A DNA stretch of 64,000 nucleotides from Clostridiales bacterium (GCA_004556155.1 SFIM01000004.1:53217-117216), one strand, 5' to 3'; positions 50,960 through 60,847 are shown, numbered from the stretch's first letter. The notes: generated from the letters alone by a model not told the origin. Program-made: numbers and translations.

Positions 50960-52063
50960 TTATTCGGTTGTGATCTCACTGTACTCCCCGGAAACCCAGC
51001 CGACCTGGCTTCCGATCTTCACAGCCTGCCAACCGTTGAAGGCGCTGGCCACATACTCCAGCGTTGTGCCCGGCGCGACGGCGGTGATGCGGCTGTAGCT
51101 GGTGCCGTTGCCCGTGCGGATATTGACTTTCCCGCCGGAGGACTTGATCAGCACCCGGATGGTGGTCTGCCCAGCAACGGGCTGTTCCTGCTCCGGCTCA
51201 GGCTGCGTTTCCGTCATGGCCTGCTGTCCGGCATCGTCCTCCGCCACAGCGGCCATCAAGGCGGCATGGGTCTGGTCGCCGTACTTGCCGTCCTGCTTGA
51301 TCCCGGCCTTCTTCTGGAATGCCTTCACGGCGGCTTCCGTTTTGCTTCCGAACTGACCGTCCACCTCAAGAGCGGCACCCAGCTGGTTCAGCAGTTCCTG
51401 AAGGGCTTTGACATCCGCGCCGGAAGAGCCGTTCTTCAGCAGTCGGCTTCCCAGCATGTACACAGTGACCGCCTCCACAGCGATCTGTGCGCCGCTGGTG
51501 TCGCCGTAGTCGATAAAGGGCAGCTTGTACCAGTGTGTCCAGGGGCGCTTTTTCACCTGCGTTTTCACGCAGCCCCAGCTGAAGCCCTGCCACTCCACGG
51601 CATAGCCGTTTCCGATGTAGTACCCCGCATGACCGTCCTTATACAGCGCCAGACCAGGGATCTCCGGCAGGGTGTCGATGGTGCCCCAGTCAGCGCCTTT
51701 CTTTTTTGCCCAGGAGAACATGCTGTTCGCGCCTTTGTCCGGACACCCGTTGGAGCCATATTTGCTGGTGATGGTTTTATCCGTCCCGATGGCTTCCAGT
51801 ACCCCCTGCCCGCCATTTGTCCAGGCATAGCCCTTGCAGCCGCCGATGCAGTCAGACACGACAGCCTTGTTGGCAATGTCCTGCTTGTAACGGGACATGC
51901 GGCTGGAAGCATAAGAGGACGGATACTGGTTGCTCTTCCGGGACAGCAGGCTGTTGGTAGCCTTGTAGACACAGGTGCCGTACCAGTAAGGCTGTCCCAC
52001 CATTTTCTGACACCAGTCGGCAAAGTGCTCATTGGTGAACGGCGTATTGATTCTTTCAGACAT
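50960..52063 (-). CDS. Phage endolysin: NlpC/P60-like peptidase, PG-binding and SH3 domains
   Basis: A 367-residue lysin without signal peptide, exported through the holin. The N-terminal peptidase (about residues 1-185) has a Cys in VSDCIGGCKGYAW and a His in DGHAGYYIGNGYAVEW. A peptidoglycan-binding domain spans about residues 215-275 (SSGADVKALQELLNQLGAAL). A C-terminal SH3b domain (VNIRTGNGTSYSRITAVAPG) covers about 305-367. It cleaves wall peptides to release phage. The ATG at 52063 follows GGAGGTGA. Located directly after the holin gene. Confidence 0.9.
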   Translation of the reverse strand: MSERINTPFTNEHFADWCQKMVGQPYWYGTCVYKATNSLLSRKSNQYPSSYASSRMSRYKQDIANKAVVSDCIGGCKGYAWTNGGQGVLEAIGTDKTITSKYGSNGCPDKGANSMFSWAKKKGADWGTIDTLPEIPGLALYKDGHAGYYIGNGYAVEWQGFSWGCVKTQVKKRPWTHWYKLPFIDYGDTSGAQIAVEAVTVYMLGSRLLKNGSSGADVKALQELLNQLGAALEVDGQFGSKTEAAVKAFQKKAGIKQDGKYGDQTHAALMAAVAEDDAGQQAMTETQPEPEQEQPVAGQTTIRVLIKSSGGKVNIRTGNGTSYSRITAVAPGTTLEYVASAFNGWQAVKIGSQVGWVSGEYSEITTE

Positions 52064-52096
52064 CTTCGTCACCTCCACATAGGAAAAGGGCGGCGG

Positions 52097-52555
52097 TTAT
52101 TCGCCGTCGCCCTGGTCGTTCGTGTCGTCTGTGTGTTCCTTTTCCTTGCGGTCATGAAGCTGTTCCAGAATGGCCTTCAGCTTGTCCGGGATGGGCAGGC
52201 CGATGTAGGCCGCGTTCTCCAGCAGGCTCAGGCCCTCGTTGGACAGATAGAAAGCGATCACCGCGCCCCGCAGCGCACTGCCGGAGCCGATCACATGCAG
52301 ATCAACGATGTTCGCAATACCCACCATGAACAGGATGAGCACCTTTTTGCAGATGCCCTTGAAGCCCACGGCAGAGGACAGTTTCTTGTCCAGAATGGCG
52401 CACATGACCCCGGTCATGTAATCCAGCCCCATGAAGATCATGAGGGCGATCATCAGGCCGTCGATGCCGCCAAGAAAGTACCCCAGCCATCCGCCGATGG
52501 CCGTGATGGCGATCTGGATCTTCGCCCAGATCAAGTCAATAGAAAAGTTCCGCAT
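52097..52555 (-). CDS. Phage holin (toxin-secretion/lysis holin family)
   Basis: A 152-residue membrane protein with three helices and the family pattern DGLMIALMIFMGLDYMTGVM, then SSAVGFKGICKKVLIL, of the phage_holin_4 type. The charged C-terminus (DRKEKEHTDDTNDQGDGE) stays cytoplasmic. It forms the membrane lesion through which the endolysin passes. The ATG at 52555 has GGAGG in front; five codons upstream are also open. Confidence 0.92.
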   Translation of the reverse strand: MRNFSIDLIWAKIQIAITAIGGWLGYFLGGIDGLMIALMIFMGLDYMTGVMCAILDKKLSSAVGFKGICKKVLILFMVGIANIVDLHVIGSGSALRGAVIAFYLSNEGLSLLENAAYIGLPIPDKLKAILEQLHDRKEKEHTDDTNDQGDGE

Positions 52556-52585
52556 TGTTGTTTCCTCCATTTCATTTTGATATAG

Positions 52586-52613
52586 AAAAACCCGCCTCCG
52601 TATTGGAAGCGGG
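52586..52613 (-). terminator. Terminator between fibre and holin genes
   Basis: Minus strand: CCCGCTTCC-AATAC-GGAGGCGGG then TTTTTC. It would reduce read-through into the lysis genes. Confidence 0.8.
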
Positions 52614-52642
52614 CTGATCCCGGGAGTGAAAAAGGCTCATGG

Positions 52643-54901
52643 TTACACTCCAATCGCGATCCAGTCAATATTCCTTGCCGTATTGAAATTACCGCCGACG
52701 ATGATTGTCGCGCCTGTTGTTGTTTTGCTGTGAACTTTCAGTGCACCGTTATCGCCTGACCAGTTTCCGCTGCTGGTGGAGTAACTGACCACCACACACG
52801 GAATGGCCGTGAACCCGGCACCGCTGTAATTGATGCTGAGAGCACTGTTGCCTGCTACGGAACCAGAGCCATAAGCCACCTTGAATGGCAAACGAGCCAT
52901 GGCCAGTGTGCCTGTGGTGATGTTGCCTGCGTTATTTGTGCCCAGATTGCTCCGAGCGTTTGCGGCGGTGGTGGCTCCTGTGCCGCCGTTGGCGACAGGC
53001 ACACCGGAGGGCATGCCAGAATGGAACACACGGTAGTTGGCCCATGTGCCTGCGTCACAGACACGCAGGAGCACAGCCCAGTCGAGACTGTTCTGATAAG
53101 CCTTTGTGCGGACTTCCAGCATCCGGCGGTTGTTGCCCGTGCTGTCCTCCCAGGCGGCAAAAGACGAAGCGCCTGCGTAGCTGCCTTCAAACACCGTCCG
53201 GTTGGTTGTGTCATTGTAGGTCGGAAGCAGGAGCATGGACGGGTACAGGTAACCGGAGATGTTCAAGTTGCCCGTCATGGTATCGCCAGCCTTTTTTACT
53301 CCGCCCAGCGCTGCAAGGGCACTCTCCGCCGAAGTTGCTCCTGTGCCGCCATAGGCAATGGATAGTGGATCGGTAAGCTTCATCGGCCAGCCGCATTCAA
53401 TGGCCCCGGGCGTCTCGGCTACCTTTCCAATGCCAATGCCCGTGCCGTCCGCCAGAAAATCCAGAATCACGCCCTTGGTGCCAATGCTGACCGCCTGCTC
53501 CGCTTCCTGAAAATGGTCCGCCAGCCGGATCTTGACGTCATAGCTACTCAGTGCATCATAGGTTTGGCTTAGCAGCTGGTTGCTTACGGCCAGCGTATAA
53601 CTGGCAGCATTTACTGCATATGCCTGCGTCCAGGCTTCCGCGTTTTTCAGCTTGTAGTACACAACGCAGGAAAAGCTGTTCTTGTTATTTAGCGGAGAAA
53701 CGCTTCCCTGGAAAGAGAACCGTGCCTTTGTGCCGTCTACCTGGGCGGAGGATCCATCCGCGTTGCAGCGTTCTACGGAAAATCGCCGGATGGAGGGAAT
53801 CGCATAGTCCAGCACCTGAACGGTAGAGGTATACGTCGCCGTCCTGCCGCGGCTATCCGTCACAGAGACCGTCAGCGTCATATCCCCGGCGGCGGACAGC
53901 TTCTTGCCGGCTGTAAAGGACGCAGCCGTATAGGTAGCGCCATCCAGCGTAGTGCGGTAAGAAGAAATGCTGCTGCCGTAAATGCCCTCTGCCGTAATGG
54001 CCACCGACAGGGTACTCAGGGATTTCACAAAAGCTCCGATTTGGGCTGCTACAGTCTCGTTGGTATCCTGCAGGGTGACGGAAGAAATGACTGGCACAAC
54101 AGTTGAGGGGACAGTCAGCGTTACCGTGCATGTTCGGCTTCCCGTCATTTTCCCATTGATAAAGCTGTTGCAGGTGATCGTACAGACGCCGCTGGTAGCG
54201 CTTGGAATTTCGCTTGCCAGGGAGAACGGCGGCGTCCAGGAAACGGCATCCCCAACGTCTGAGCCAATCAAGCCGCTGGCATTGCCAAAGCGATAAGAAA
54301 GGGTATGCGTCGCGGCATTGTTTGAACGGTTGGTAGAAATCGTAAGCGCACTGCCCAGACTGGCAGAGGCAGCGGATACTGTCGGCAGGCTGATAACGTC
54401 CTCAAACGTAATGGTTATGACGACGCTTGCCCACTGCATGTAATTATAGGAATATCCATGGGGCGATGCGGTAGCGGAGGGGTTATAAATGGTGAAGCTG
54501 TTGTTCCCGGCAGAGATGCATGCCGCCATGGCGTCAAACAGCGGTCCGGTGATATGATAGCCGTTATAGTTTCCGTAGAAAGCCCCCTCAAAGGTGCCCA
54601 GTTCATCTCCAACATATTGTCCGCCTGTGACGCCGGAGGCAATATCATCCTGGTAGTTGGCCTTTCGCAGATAAACGGTCTTGGTGTTCTTCACACCGTA
54701 GCCAGCCTTTTCCGCGTCGATATCCAGCCAGATTTCGGTAATCACCTTGTTCGCCAGATTCAATCCGGGAAAGCTGATGACGCCGACATAGTTGTAGCTG
54801 GAATCGTAGAATTCCTGACAGGCCACATCGTTCTTGGCATTGGCGGAGGAGGTGTATTTGCGCGTGCAGAGAGACGCGATATAAGCTAACGTAGTCGCCA
54901 T
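52643..54901 (-). CDS. Phage minor structural/tail fibre protein (DUF859-like)
   Basis: A 752-residue virion protein. The first 200 residues are beta-rich. The region from about 210 to 500 matches DUF859-type phage structural proteins (YRFGNASGLIGSDVGDAVSW, GSRTCTVTLTVPSTVVPVI). The C-terminal third has tail-fibre repeats AYGGTGATSAESALAALGG and ANGGTGATTAANARSNLG, ending in a receptor-type tip. The ATG at 54901 follows AAAGGAG. Likely host-surface recognition. Confidence 0.85.
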   Translation of the reverse strand: MATTLAYIASLCTRKYTSSANAKNDVACQEFYDSSYNYVGVISFPGLNLANKVITEIWLDIDAEKAGYGVKNTKTVYLRKANYQDDIASGVTGGQYVGDELGTFEGAFYGNYNGYHITGPLFDAMAACISAGNNSFTIYNPSATASPHGYSYNYMQWASVVITITFEDVISLPTVSAASASLGSALTISTNRSNNAATHTLSYRFGNASGLIGSDVGDAVSWTPPFSLASEIPSATSGVCTITCNSFINGKMTGSRTCTVTLTVPSTVVPVISSVTLQDTNETVAAQIGAFVKSLSTLSVAITAEGIYGSSISSYRTTLDGATYTAASFTAGKKLSAAGDMTLTVSVTDSRGRTATYTSTVQVLDYAIPSIRRFSVERCNADGSSAQVDGTKARFSFQGSVSPLNNKNSFSCVVYYKLKNAEAWTQAYAVNAASYTLAVSNQLLSQTYDALSSYDVKIRLADHFQEAEQAVSIGTKGVILDFLADGTGIGIGKVAETPGAIECGWPMKLTDPLSIAYGGTGATSAESALAALGGVKKAGDTMTGNLNISGYLYPSMLLLPTYNDTTNRTVFEGSYAGASSFAAWEDSTGNNRRMLEVRTKAYQNSLDWAVLLRVCDAGTWANYRVFHSGMPSGVPVANGGTGATTAANARSNLGTNNAGNITTGTLAMARLPFKVAYGSGSVAGNSALSINYSGAGFTAIPCVVVSYSTSSGNWSGDNGALKVHSKTTTGATIIVGGNFNTARNIDWIAIGV

Positions 54902-54920
54902 GATGGCTCCTTTCCCGGCG

Positions 54921-57900
54921 TCATCCGTTGTAGATAAGAGACAGGTTCCCATTTGCCTGCGGCTCAAAGGCGAAACGGCCAATGATGAGTTTGCTGATGA
55001 TCTCCGCCTGCGTGACATAGAGCTTGTTATTGCTCAGGTATGCTACTTCGGTATCGTTCATCAGGAAGGTCAGACGGTCGTTGACCACGCGAAAGGTAAA
55101 CGGGTTCCCGGTTTTGCCAATGATCAGGCCATCCTCCCCAAAGGACATGTAGGTTCGGAAAACCGCTAACTGTTCCTCCGTAGCCTCCTGTGCGTTTTCC
55201 ATGTCTGTCTGCATCTGATTGATGCGCGTTACAGCCCAGGTAAAGTTGTTTTCGGACTGCTCCGTGAGCGTACCGACCTGAGACTGCACCTGGGACATAT
55301 CGCTGGCCAGCGCGTAGTTTGCCTGTACCTCCTGGCGGATGCGGTCGCCCTCAGCGCTGATCTGCGACCGGACGGAGGAGAGCTTCTGATCCAGCTTGAC
55401 GTCGCTGTCTTCCGGCGCGGCGGTATAGTCGGTGGCCATGGAGCCTTTCTCCAGCTTGACCCAATGGATGGTTGCAGCATCCGAATCAACTTCATCAGCC
55501 GGTTCCCGGTAAATGAGCAGATCGCCATAATCAGGCTGATCCTCCGGCGTTTTCCCGCTGGCATAAGATGCCTTGAAAGATGCGATAACTGTCTGCGGGC
55601 GCTCATCGCCCAGCTGAATGGTAGACAGTATGTGCTCCCCATCAGAGGTACGGATAGTGATCTGGGAGTGACTCCCTTTGGAGATGGACAGGGAGAACGT
55701 GTACTGCTCATTCTCTGCCATGGGCTCTGACAATACATATCGAGCAAGCAGGTCTGTTGTGCTCGTGGATTCAGAATCAGAGTTTAGGACATAGTTCCTT
55801 CCGCCAACGGACATATCCTCCAGGGCTTTCTCTACGCTGATTACCACGCTCTGATTGCTGGACAGGTCGAGGGCTTCGCCAAAGTCCGCTGTTACATGAG
55901 AAGCAGTCAGCGTCCCGGCCTTGATGTTGCTGCCCGCTATGGAGGCAGCGGCGATTTCATTGCCCGTGATCGTCCCGGCCAGAATTTCATTGGCGGTGAT
56001 CGTATGCGCGGCCAGTTCATTTGCCGTGATGCTGTGCGCGACAATCTTGTCCGCTGTGATGGTGCGCTCTGTCAGCACATAACCGTCGATCGTATCCACC
56101 TGGGCAGACACCAGCTCGCCCATGTTATTGATGGCATAGATCAGGGACTGATCCGATCCCCGGATGATCAGGCGCTCTACGGAAAGCGTACCCGCGTTGA
56201 TCTTGTTGGCGGTGAGATCCACAATCTTGGCGTTTGTAATGCTGCCATCCTCAATTTGCGCTGTGCCAATGGCGCCCTGGGCAATCAGGGCGGAGGTAAT
56301 CGCGCCCAGGGCAATCTGGGCTGTACCGACAGCTGCGTTAGCAATCTGTGCGTTGGTGATCGCAGCCTGCGCGATCTTGGCGGTCGTAACAGCGAGGTCT
56401 GCGATCTTCGCCCCGGTTACAGCCAGGTCGGCAATCTTGGCGGTGACAATTTCACCGTCCAGGATTTTGGCCCGCACAATCGCGCCATCCTGGATATTCG
56501 CCGTGCCGATAGCAGCGCCGTCGATCTTCGCGTTGTCGATGGAAGCGTCGGCGATCTTGGCCTTATCAACAGCACCGTTTTCGATGTGGGCGTTCCGGAT
56601 GGCACCATCCGTGATCTTGGCATGGGTAATGGCTCCGTCATGGATATTAGCTTCCTGGATTTCTCCCGCACCAATCTTCGCGGAGGTGATCACACCGTCC
56701 TCGATCTGGGCTGCGCCAATGGCCGCTTCACCGATCTTGGCGCGGGTGATGGAAGCATCATCGATCTGGGCAGAACCGATAGCGCCCTGAGCGATCTTCG
56801 CCCGGATGATGGCGGCATCCTCGATCTGCGCCGTCCCCACGGCGGCTTCACCGATTTTGGCCTTGCTGATGGCCGCGTCCTGGATATGGGCCGTTTCAAT
56901 TGCTGCCATCTGGATCTGCACGGAGCCGACCGAGCCGCTCTGCAGCTGTCCGGTGCCCACGGAGTTGATCGCCAGCTTGCTTCCGGTGATGATTCCGCTG
57001 GGAAGCTGACGGGCGCTGATTACGTTGCCCTCCACCGTATCCGCCACGGTGCCCAGCGTCATCTGGGTGTACTTCTTTGTCAGGCAATCATAGGTGTACT
57101 GCGTCATCCTCATGGACACTTCCACGCCGATGCGCCTGGCCACCACGCGCACGCTGTCGCCGAGAAAAATATCCGTGAGCGCTGCGTACTGCCTGTACTC
57201 CTCCGCATCCGAGCAGTTGACGAAATCCACCTTCAATGTGATCGTAGGCAGATCACAGCCCTTGGCATATTCATCCTGCGCTGCCTTACGCATTTCGGCA
57301 TAGCATTGGGTTTGGCTTTTCGGCTCGTCGCCGTCCGTGACCTCCTTGGCTTCCGATACCGGCAGATGAATCCATTTGGGATGTGTATAGGCATTGAGGT
57401 TCGGACTGTCGATGTAGAGCTCCGGCAGATACAGAATGTTCCCGTCCGCGTCCTCACCGGTGGGCATGATGCGGGTGACCACGTCCGTTTCATCCACATC
57501 GTAGGAAATGCCGGTCAGGTTTTTCTTTTCCCGGATGGACACGTCGGTGTCATTGCCCACGCGCCTGACCAGAAACACATCGTACCAGTCACGAGCCAGC
57601 TCCGCGCCGTACTTGCTCACCAGCCCGTTTTCACCCAGCATGGCTTCCACAGGATTGATGTTTTCCCACTCCACGTCCTCCGCAGTTGAAGTCAGGTCGG
57701 AATAAAACGAAAAATCATGGCTTGACAGGCAGGCCCCCGACAAGCTCTGAACGACGGAAGCCCCCACCGCAGAGGGCGAGGGCTTCAGGGACTTTATCAT
57801 GTTGTCGAGCAGGTCGTAGAAAACGTGGCGGGCATAGACCGTGACCTTATCCAGCTCCGGCACCACGCGATAGATGCGGAAAGGCTGGTCGCGCAGCTGT

Positions 57901-58409
57901 CGAGCTTCGATGACCTGATTGCGGAAGCCCACGTTGGTTTGTACCGTCTGCGTTTCCGTGCGCTGAAAGGTCAGGTACTGACTGGCCATATAGCCGTGCT
58001 TACCATCCGGGGCGGTCACCTCATACCAGCTGGATGTGGTTTTGTTGAGCACGATGACCTCACGGCCCTTTTTGTATTTTCCGAGGATTTTGTAATTCGT
58101 GCCCGTACCGGAACGCAGATGCAGCGGCCCGCTTTTCGTGGTGATCTTATAGATCTGCACGTCGTAGGTGCTGGTCTGGTATTGCTGGGTCACCAGATCG
58201 ACGCTGGGAGTCATGGCGGCGGGCACAGGAGATCGCAGGACGCAGCCCTCTGAAAGCCGCGTCCATTTGCCGCGCTCGTCGATGTCGTGCACCAGTGTAA
58301 GTTCCCATTCACCGTTCAGGGTTTCGGTCACAGTGCAGGACATGGGCGTGACCGCGCCGAGGCCATTGCTCGAAAAATCGGTGCAGTCGGCGGGATAGAC
58401 GCAGATCAT
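54921..58409 (-). CDS. Phage tail spike/tail-associated protein with inserted SH3 domain and pentapeptide-type repeats
   Basis: A 1162-residue protein. The N-terminus (MICVYPADCTDFSSNGLGAV...LNGEWELTLVHDID) is that of siphophage tail-associated endopeptidase-like proteins. An SH3b-like unit (GPLHLRSGTGTNYKILGKYK) is inserted at about residues 92-150. From about 490 to 735 it consists of roughly 48 pentads of the form A-[KQNH]-I-x-x, expected to form a long beta-helix. Further repeats (ITANELAAHTITANEILAG), a carbohydrate-binding-like domain (about 840-1000) and a coiled-coil follow. The ATG has GGAGGTGA upstream. It probably reaches the cell wall and holds the fibre. Confidence 0.85.
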   Translation of the reverse strand: MICVYPADCTDFSSNGLGAVTPMSCTVTETLNGEWELTLVHDIDERGKWTRLSEGCVLRSPVPAAMTPSVDLVTQQYQTSTYDVQIYKITTKSGPLHLRSGTGTNYKILGKYKKGREVIVLNKTTSSWYEVTAPDGKHGYMASQYLTFQRTETQTVQTNVGFRNQVIEARQLRDQPFRIYRVVPELDKVTVYARHVFYDLLDNMIKSLKPSPSAVGASVVQSLSGACLSSHDFSFYSDLTSTAEDVEWENINPVEAMLGENGLVSKYGAELARDWYDVFLVRRVGNDTDVSIREKKNLTGISYDVDETDVVTRIMPTGEDADGNILYLPELYIDSPNLNAYTHPKWIHLPVSEAKEVTDGDEPKSQTQCYAEMRKAAQDEYAKGCDLPTITLKVDFVNCSDAEEYRQYAALTDIFLGDSVRVVARRIGVEVSMRMTQYTYDCLTKKYTQMTLGTVADTVEGNVISARQLPSGIITGSKLAINSVGTGQLQSGSVGSVQIQMAAIETAHIQDAAISKAKIGEAAVGTAQIEDAAIIRAKIAQGAIGSAQIDDASITRAKIGEAAIGAAQIEDGVITSAKIGAGEIQEANIHDGAITHAKITDGAIRNAHIENGAVDKAKIADASIDNAKIDGAAIGTANIQDGAIVRAKILDGEIVTAKIADLAVTGAKIADLAVTTAKIAQAAITNAQIANAAVGTAQIALGAITSALIAQGAIGTAQIEDGSITNAKIVDLTANKINAGTLSVERLIIRGSDQSLIYAINNMGELVSAQVDTIDGYVLTERTITADKIVAHSITANELAAHTITANEILAGTITGNEIAAASIAGSNIKAGTLTASHVTADFGEALDLSSNQSVVISVEKALEDMSVGGRNYVLNSDSESTSTTDLLARYVLSEPMAENEQYTFSLSISKGSHSQITIRTSDGEHILSTIQLGDERPQTVIASFKASYASGKTPEDQPDYGDLLIYREPADEVDSDAATIHWVKLEKGSMATDYTAAPEDSDVKLDQKLSSVRSQISAEGDRIRQEVQANYALASDMSQVQSQVGTLTEQSENNFTWAVTRINQMQTDMENAQEATEEQLAVFRTYMSFGEDGLIIGKTGNPFTFRVVNDRLTFLMNDTEVAYLSNNKLYVTQAEIISKLIIGRFAFEPQANGNLSLIYNG

Positions 58410-58429
58410 GGGTATCACCTCCAGAAGGG

Positions 58430-58459
58430 TAAAAAGAAAGCGCCGCGTGATGCGACGCT
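58430..58459 (-). terminator. Terminator of the moron-like gene
   Basis: Minus strand: AGCGTCGC-ATCAC-GCGGCGCT then TTCTTTTT, directly downstream of the SH3-containing secreted protein gene and before the tail spike gene. Confidence 0.75.
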
Positions 58460-58489
58460 GCTCTGAAACCATTGTCAAGAATATAGGAA

Positions 58490-60031
58490 TCAACCATTTC
58501 CTTCCCACAGATCATTTTGTTTTACAAACCCAAATTCCCCGGTTGCCGGGAACCAGACATGATACCATTCATCACCGATAATACCGATAATCTTCATGCT
58601 GTCACCACGATGGAGTGTATTTTTGCCCATTTGGGGTTCTTCAAAAACCTGCAGCATTTCCGAACGCGGCAGAAGCTGCGGCATGGCAGATGTGTCCAGC
58701 CGCAAAGCACCCTCTGTTGATCCATAAACCAGATAGCGTTTCATCATATATCCCTGCCGCATGCTTTGTGTATTGCCAAGCACCACATGCGCCCAGTCGC
58801 CGTTATTTCCACGGATCGTTACAGGCGTACCTGTATAATACTTTCCTTGCGAACGACTGCCTCTATCAGCCTGCTCCCGCAGGTGTAAGCGATCAGCAGG
58901 ATTTGGATTCACGACCATGGCATATCGACTGGAATCCATCTGAGCAGCGGCCTCATCGAGATTTCGGGGCAGTGTATTCCAGTCAATCTGAGTGATGTCG
59001 TTCCATGGATGGTCACCATAGAGAATCATCTGCTCTTCAGCATCGCTCCACACCACTCTGTCACCGAAAAACAGGAAACCTCCATCTGTTCCGTTGACGG
59101 CATCATCATAAATATATTCGATGCTCATGGTTTTTTGATCACTGAGAAGGTGTATTGCCACAGTACATTGATTGATCCAAAGACAGTCCGTGAAGTTTTC
59201 AACACCTAAACGGGTATCTGCCGGAAGTGGAGTGCTTTCAATCAGATTTGCTTTCCGGTTGCTGGCATATTCGCAGATAACATACACTTTAGCACCAGTG
59301 GGCTTCTGAACGAGGAAGTGTAAAGCGCCATCTTTCAGCAGTCCCTTGATGTATGTGCAATCCGGCATGAGTGTTGCAGCAGCATCCTGAAAGAAGCGGT
59401 CGGTTTCAAACCAAGCTCCGTATTCCGGATCAACCAGCGTTGGAAAACGCGTTAAATCAAAGTCAGCCAGCTTGATACTGGTTCCAAGCCATGTACCGGG
59501 AAGATACTGGATAATATAGCCATCAGACGTGTTGTCATTTTCGTCTGAGATAGCAAAACTGCGGATGATTTCACCTCCGTGAGCTTCATCCCAGAGAGTG
59601 CTCCAAGCGTGGGTGTAATCACCATAACCGCTGTCCGCATAGTACTGATCCACGGACCCCCATATGCCGTCTGCGTTTTTCGTGCTGTGATAACGAAGTA
59701 TTTCTTGATCGGACAGATGGTATGTCCAGAAAATTGCATTGTCGCTATCAACATTCAATTCCGGCCAGTCTGCATTCTGAATCAATGCTGTCGGATTATT
59801 AACGGTGATTTCCCAGCGACCACTCTTGTTTTCCAGCACAATCAGGTTTTTAGTTCCATTTTGTTCTATGAAACACACGGCAGTATCGCCCCACGTCTGA
59901 AGTTGAATGGGGTTGTTTAGACCGGCATCTGAGAGAACGGCAGTAATGCCTGCAGTTATATCTTCAGCAGAGCAGACTGCGCAAAGCATGATGATCGTAA
60001 GCACCAGAATTGGCAAGAGGAATTTCCTCAT
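58490..60031 (-). CDS. Secreted protein with C-terminal SH3-type domains, moron-like
   Basis: A 513-residue exported protein inside the phage tail block. Signal peptide is MRKFLLPILVLTIIMLCAVC then SAED. The large beta-rich middle (about residues 25-365) has no recognised family. Two SH3b-like units follow (DRLHLREQADRGSRSQGKYY, about 378-435, and a second at about 455-510 with HRGDSMKIIGIIGDEWYHVW). Lower GC than flanking tail genes. It has its own promoter (60093-60121) and terminator (58430-58459), so it can be expressed independently of the late operon, as morons are. A surface or wall-binding role in the lysogen is inference. Confidence 0.75.
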   Translation of the reverse strand: MRKFLLPILVLTIIMLCAVCSAEDITAGITAVLSDAGLNNPIQLQTWGDTAVCFIEQNGTKNLIVLENKSGRWEITVNNPTALIQNADWPELNVDSDNAIFWTYHLSDQEILRYHSTKNADGIWGSVDQYYADSGYGDYTHAWSTLWDEAHGGEIIRSFAISDENDNTSDGYIIQYLPGTWLGTSIKLADFDLTRFPTLVDPEYGAWFETDRFFQDAAATLMPDCTYIKGLLKDGALHFLVQKPTGAKVYVICEYASNRKANLIESTPLPADTRLGVENFTDCLWINQCTVAIHLLSDQKTMSIEYIYDDAVNGTDGGFLFFGDRVVWSDAEEQMILYGDHPWNDITQIDWNTLPRNLDEAAAQMDSSRYAMVVNPNPADRLHLREQADRGSRSQGKYYTGTPVTIRGNNGDWAHVVLGNTQSMRQGYMMKRYLVYGSTEGALRLDTSAMPQLLPRSEMLQVFEEPQMGKNTLHRGDSMKIIGIIGDEWYHVWFPATGEFGFVKQNDLWEGNG

Positions 60032-60092
60032 GTGTTTCACCCCCTACACAATAGACGTAGTAAGCGATGCTTTTCTTGCAAAAAGCAAAGAT

Positions 60093-60121
60093 ATAATAGC
60101 ATCCACAAAAAGAAAACTCAA
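60093..60121 (-). promoter_or_regulatory. Promoter of the moron-like gene
   Basis: Minus strand TTGAGT (60116-60121), 17-nt spacer, TATTAT (60093-60098) preceded by TGC. The ribosome site GGGGGTG lies before the ATG at 60031. Confidence 0.78.
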
Positions 60122-60132
60122 CTGATGAAGAC

Positions 60133-60837
60133 TCACAAATACCGCCAATTCGGCCTGACGACCACCTTCGTTACTGTTCCCGTCCAGCTGATGGCATTCG
60201 CCCCTGGTTTCAGCACTGGGAACTCACCGTTCATGTGGTTATTCATCAGAGTGGTGCCCTGGTAGGCTTCCTGCAGCACGGAATCAATGACGATGCTCCC
60301 GGAGATATTCTCCAGTTCCACGATGGTCAAGCCCACCATGAGGGTAATATTCCCGGAGCCTGTGACTGTCAGAATCGGCTCGGAATACACGCTTCCCGGA
60401 TTCGTGATGATCGTCCCGGATGTGGTGATGGTGACCGTGATGTCAGCGGCGGCATCGGCATAGAAAAACGGATAGCAGCGGAAGTTGACCGCAAAGGTAC
60501 AGTGCGGATTGCCCCGGAGCACCTTTTCAAAAGGGATCTGGTTGGCAATCCGGGCTTTGTAGTAGCCGCCCGTCCGGTTGGCAAAGGTCACCGTCCCGCT
60601 GCCCTTCAGCCATGCGGCGATGGCCGGAATCTGCGCCGGGTCGGAGATAAAGCAGGTGGCGCTCAGGATCAGATCGTCGTAGACGTCTTCGCCCTCCAGC
60701 TGCGTCAGGCTTCCCGGCCTGCCGGGCACATTGGTCTGTGTGCTGCGTTCAGCGGGAATGGTGATGGGCGGCTGTTCGGAAACATGGATTCCGTACTGCC
60801 TGCAGTCCATGCCGTTCCAGAGAAAATAATCCTGCAT
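60133..60837 (-). CDS. Phage distal tail protein (Dit, SPP1 gp19.1-like)
   Basis: A 234-residue tail hub protein. The N-terminal half has the Dit signature (FLWNGMDCRQYGIHVSEQPP, then GRPGSLTQLEGEDVYDD, FANRTGGYYKARI). The C-terminal half is a galectin-like beta-sandwich (VTGSGNITLMVGLTIVELEN). It joins the tail tube to the spike protein encoded downstream. GGAGG precedes the ATG. Confidence 0.88.
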   Translation of the reverse strand: MQDYFLWNGMDCRQYGIHVSEQPPITIPAERSTQTNVPGRPGSLTQLEGEDVYDDLILSATCFISDPAQIPAIAAWLKGSGTVTFANRTGGYYKARIANQIPFEKVLRGNPHCTFAVNFRCYPFFYADAAADITVTITTSGTIITNPGSVYSEPILTVTGSGNITLMVGLTIVELENISGSIVIDSVLQEAYQGTTLMNNHMNGEFPVLKPGANAISWTGTVTKVVVRPNWRYL

Positions 60838-60847
60838 GAGAAAACCT

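Noticed and set aside
56215..56900. DNA tandem repeats or CRISPR-like pattern
   Set aside because: The pattern is due to pentapeptide coding repeats in the tail spike gene, not to a nucleotide-level array.
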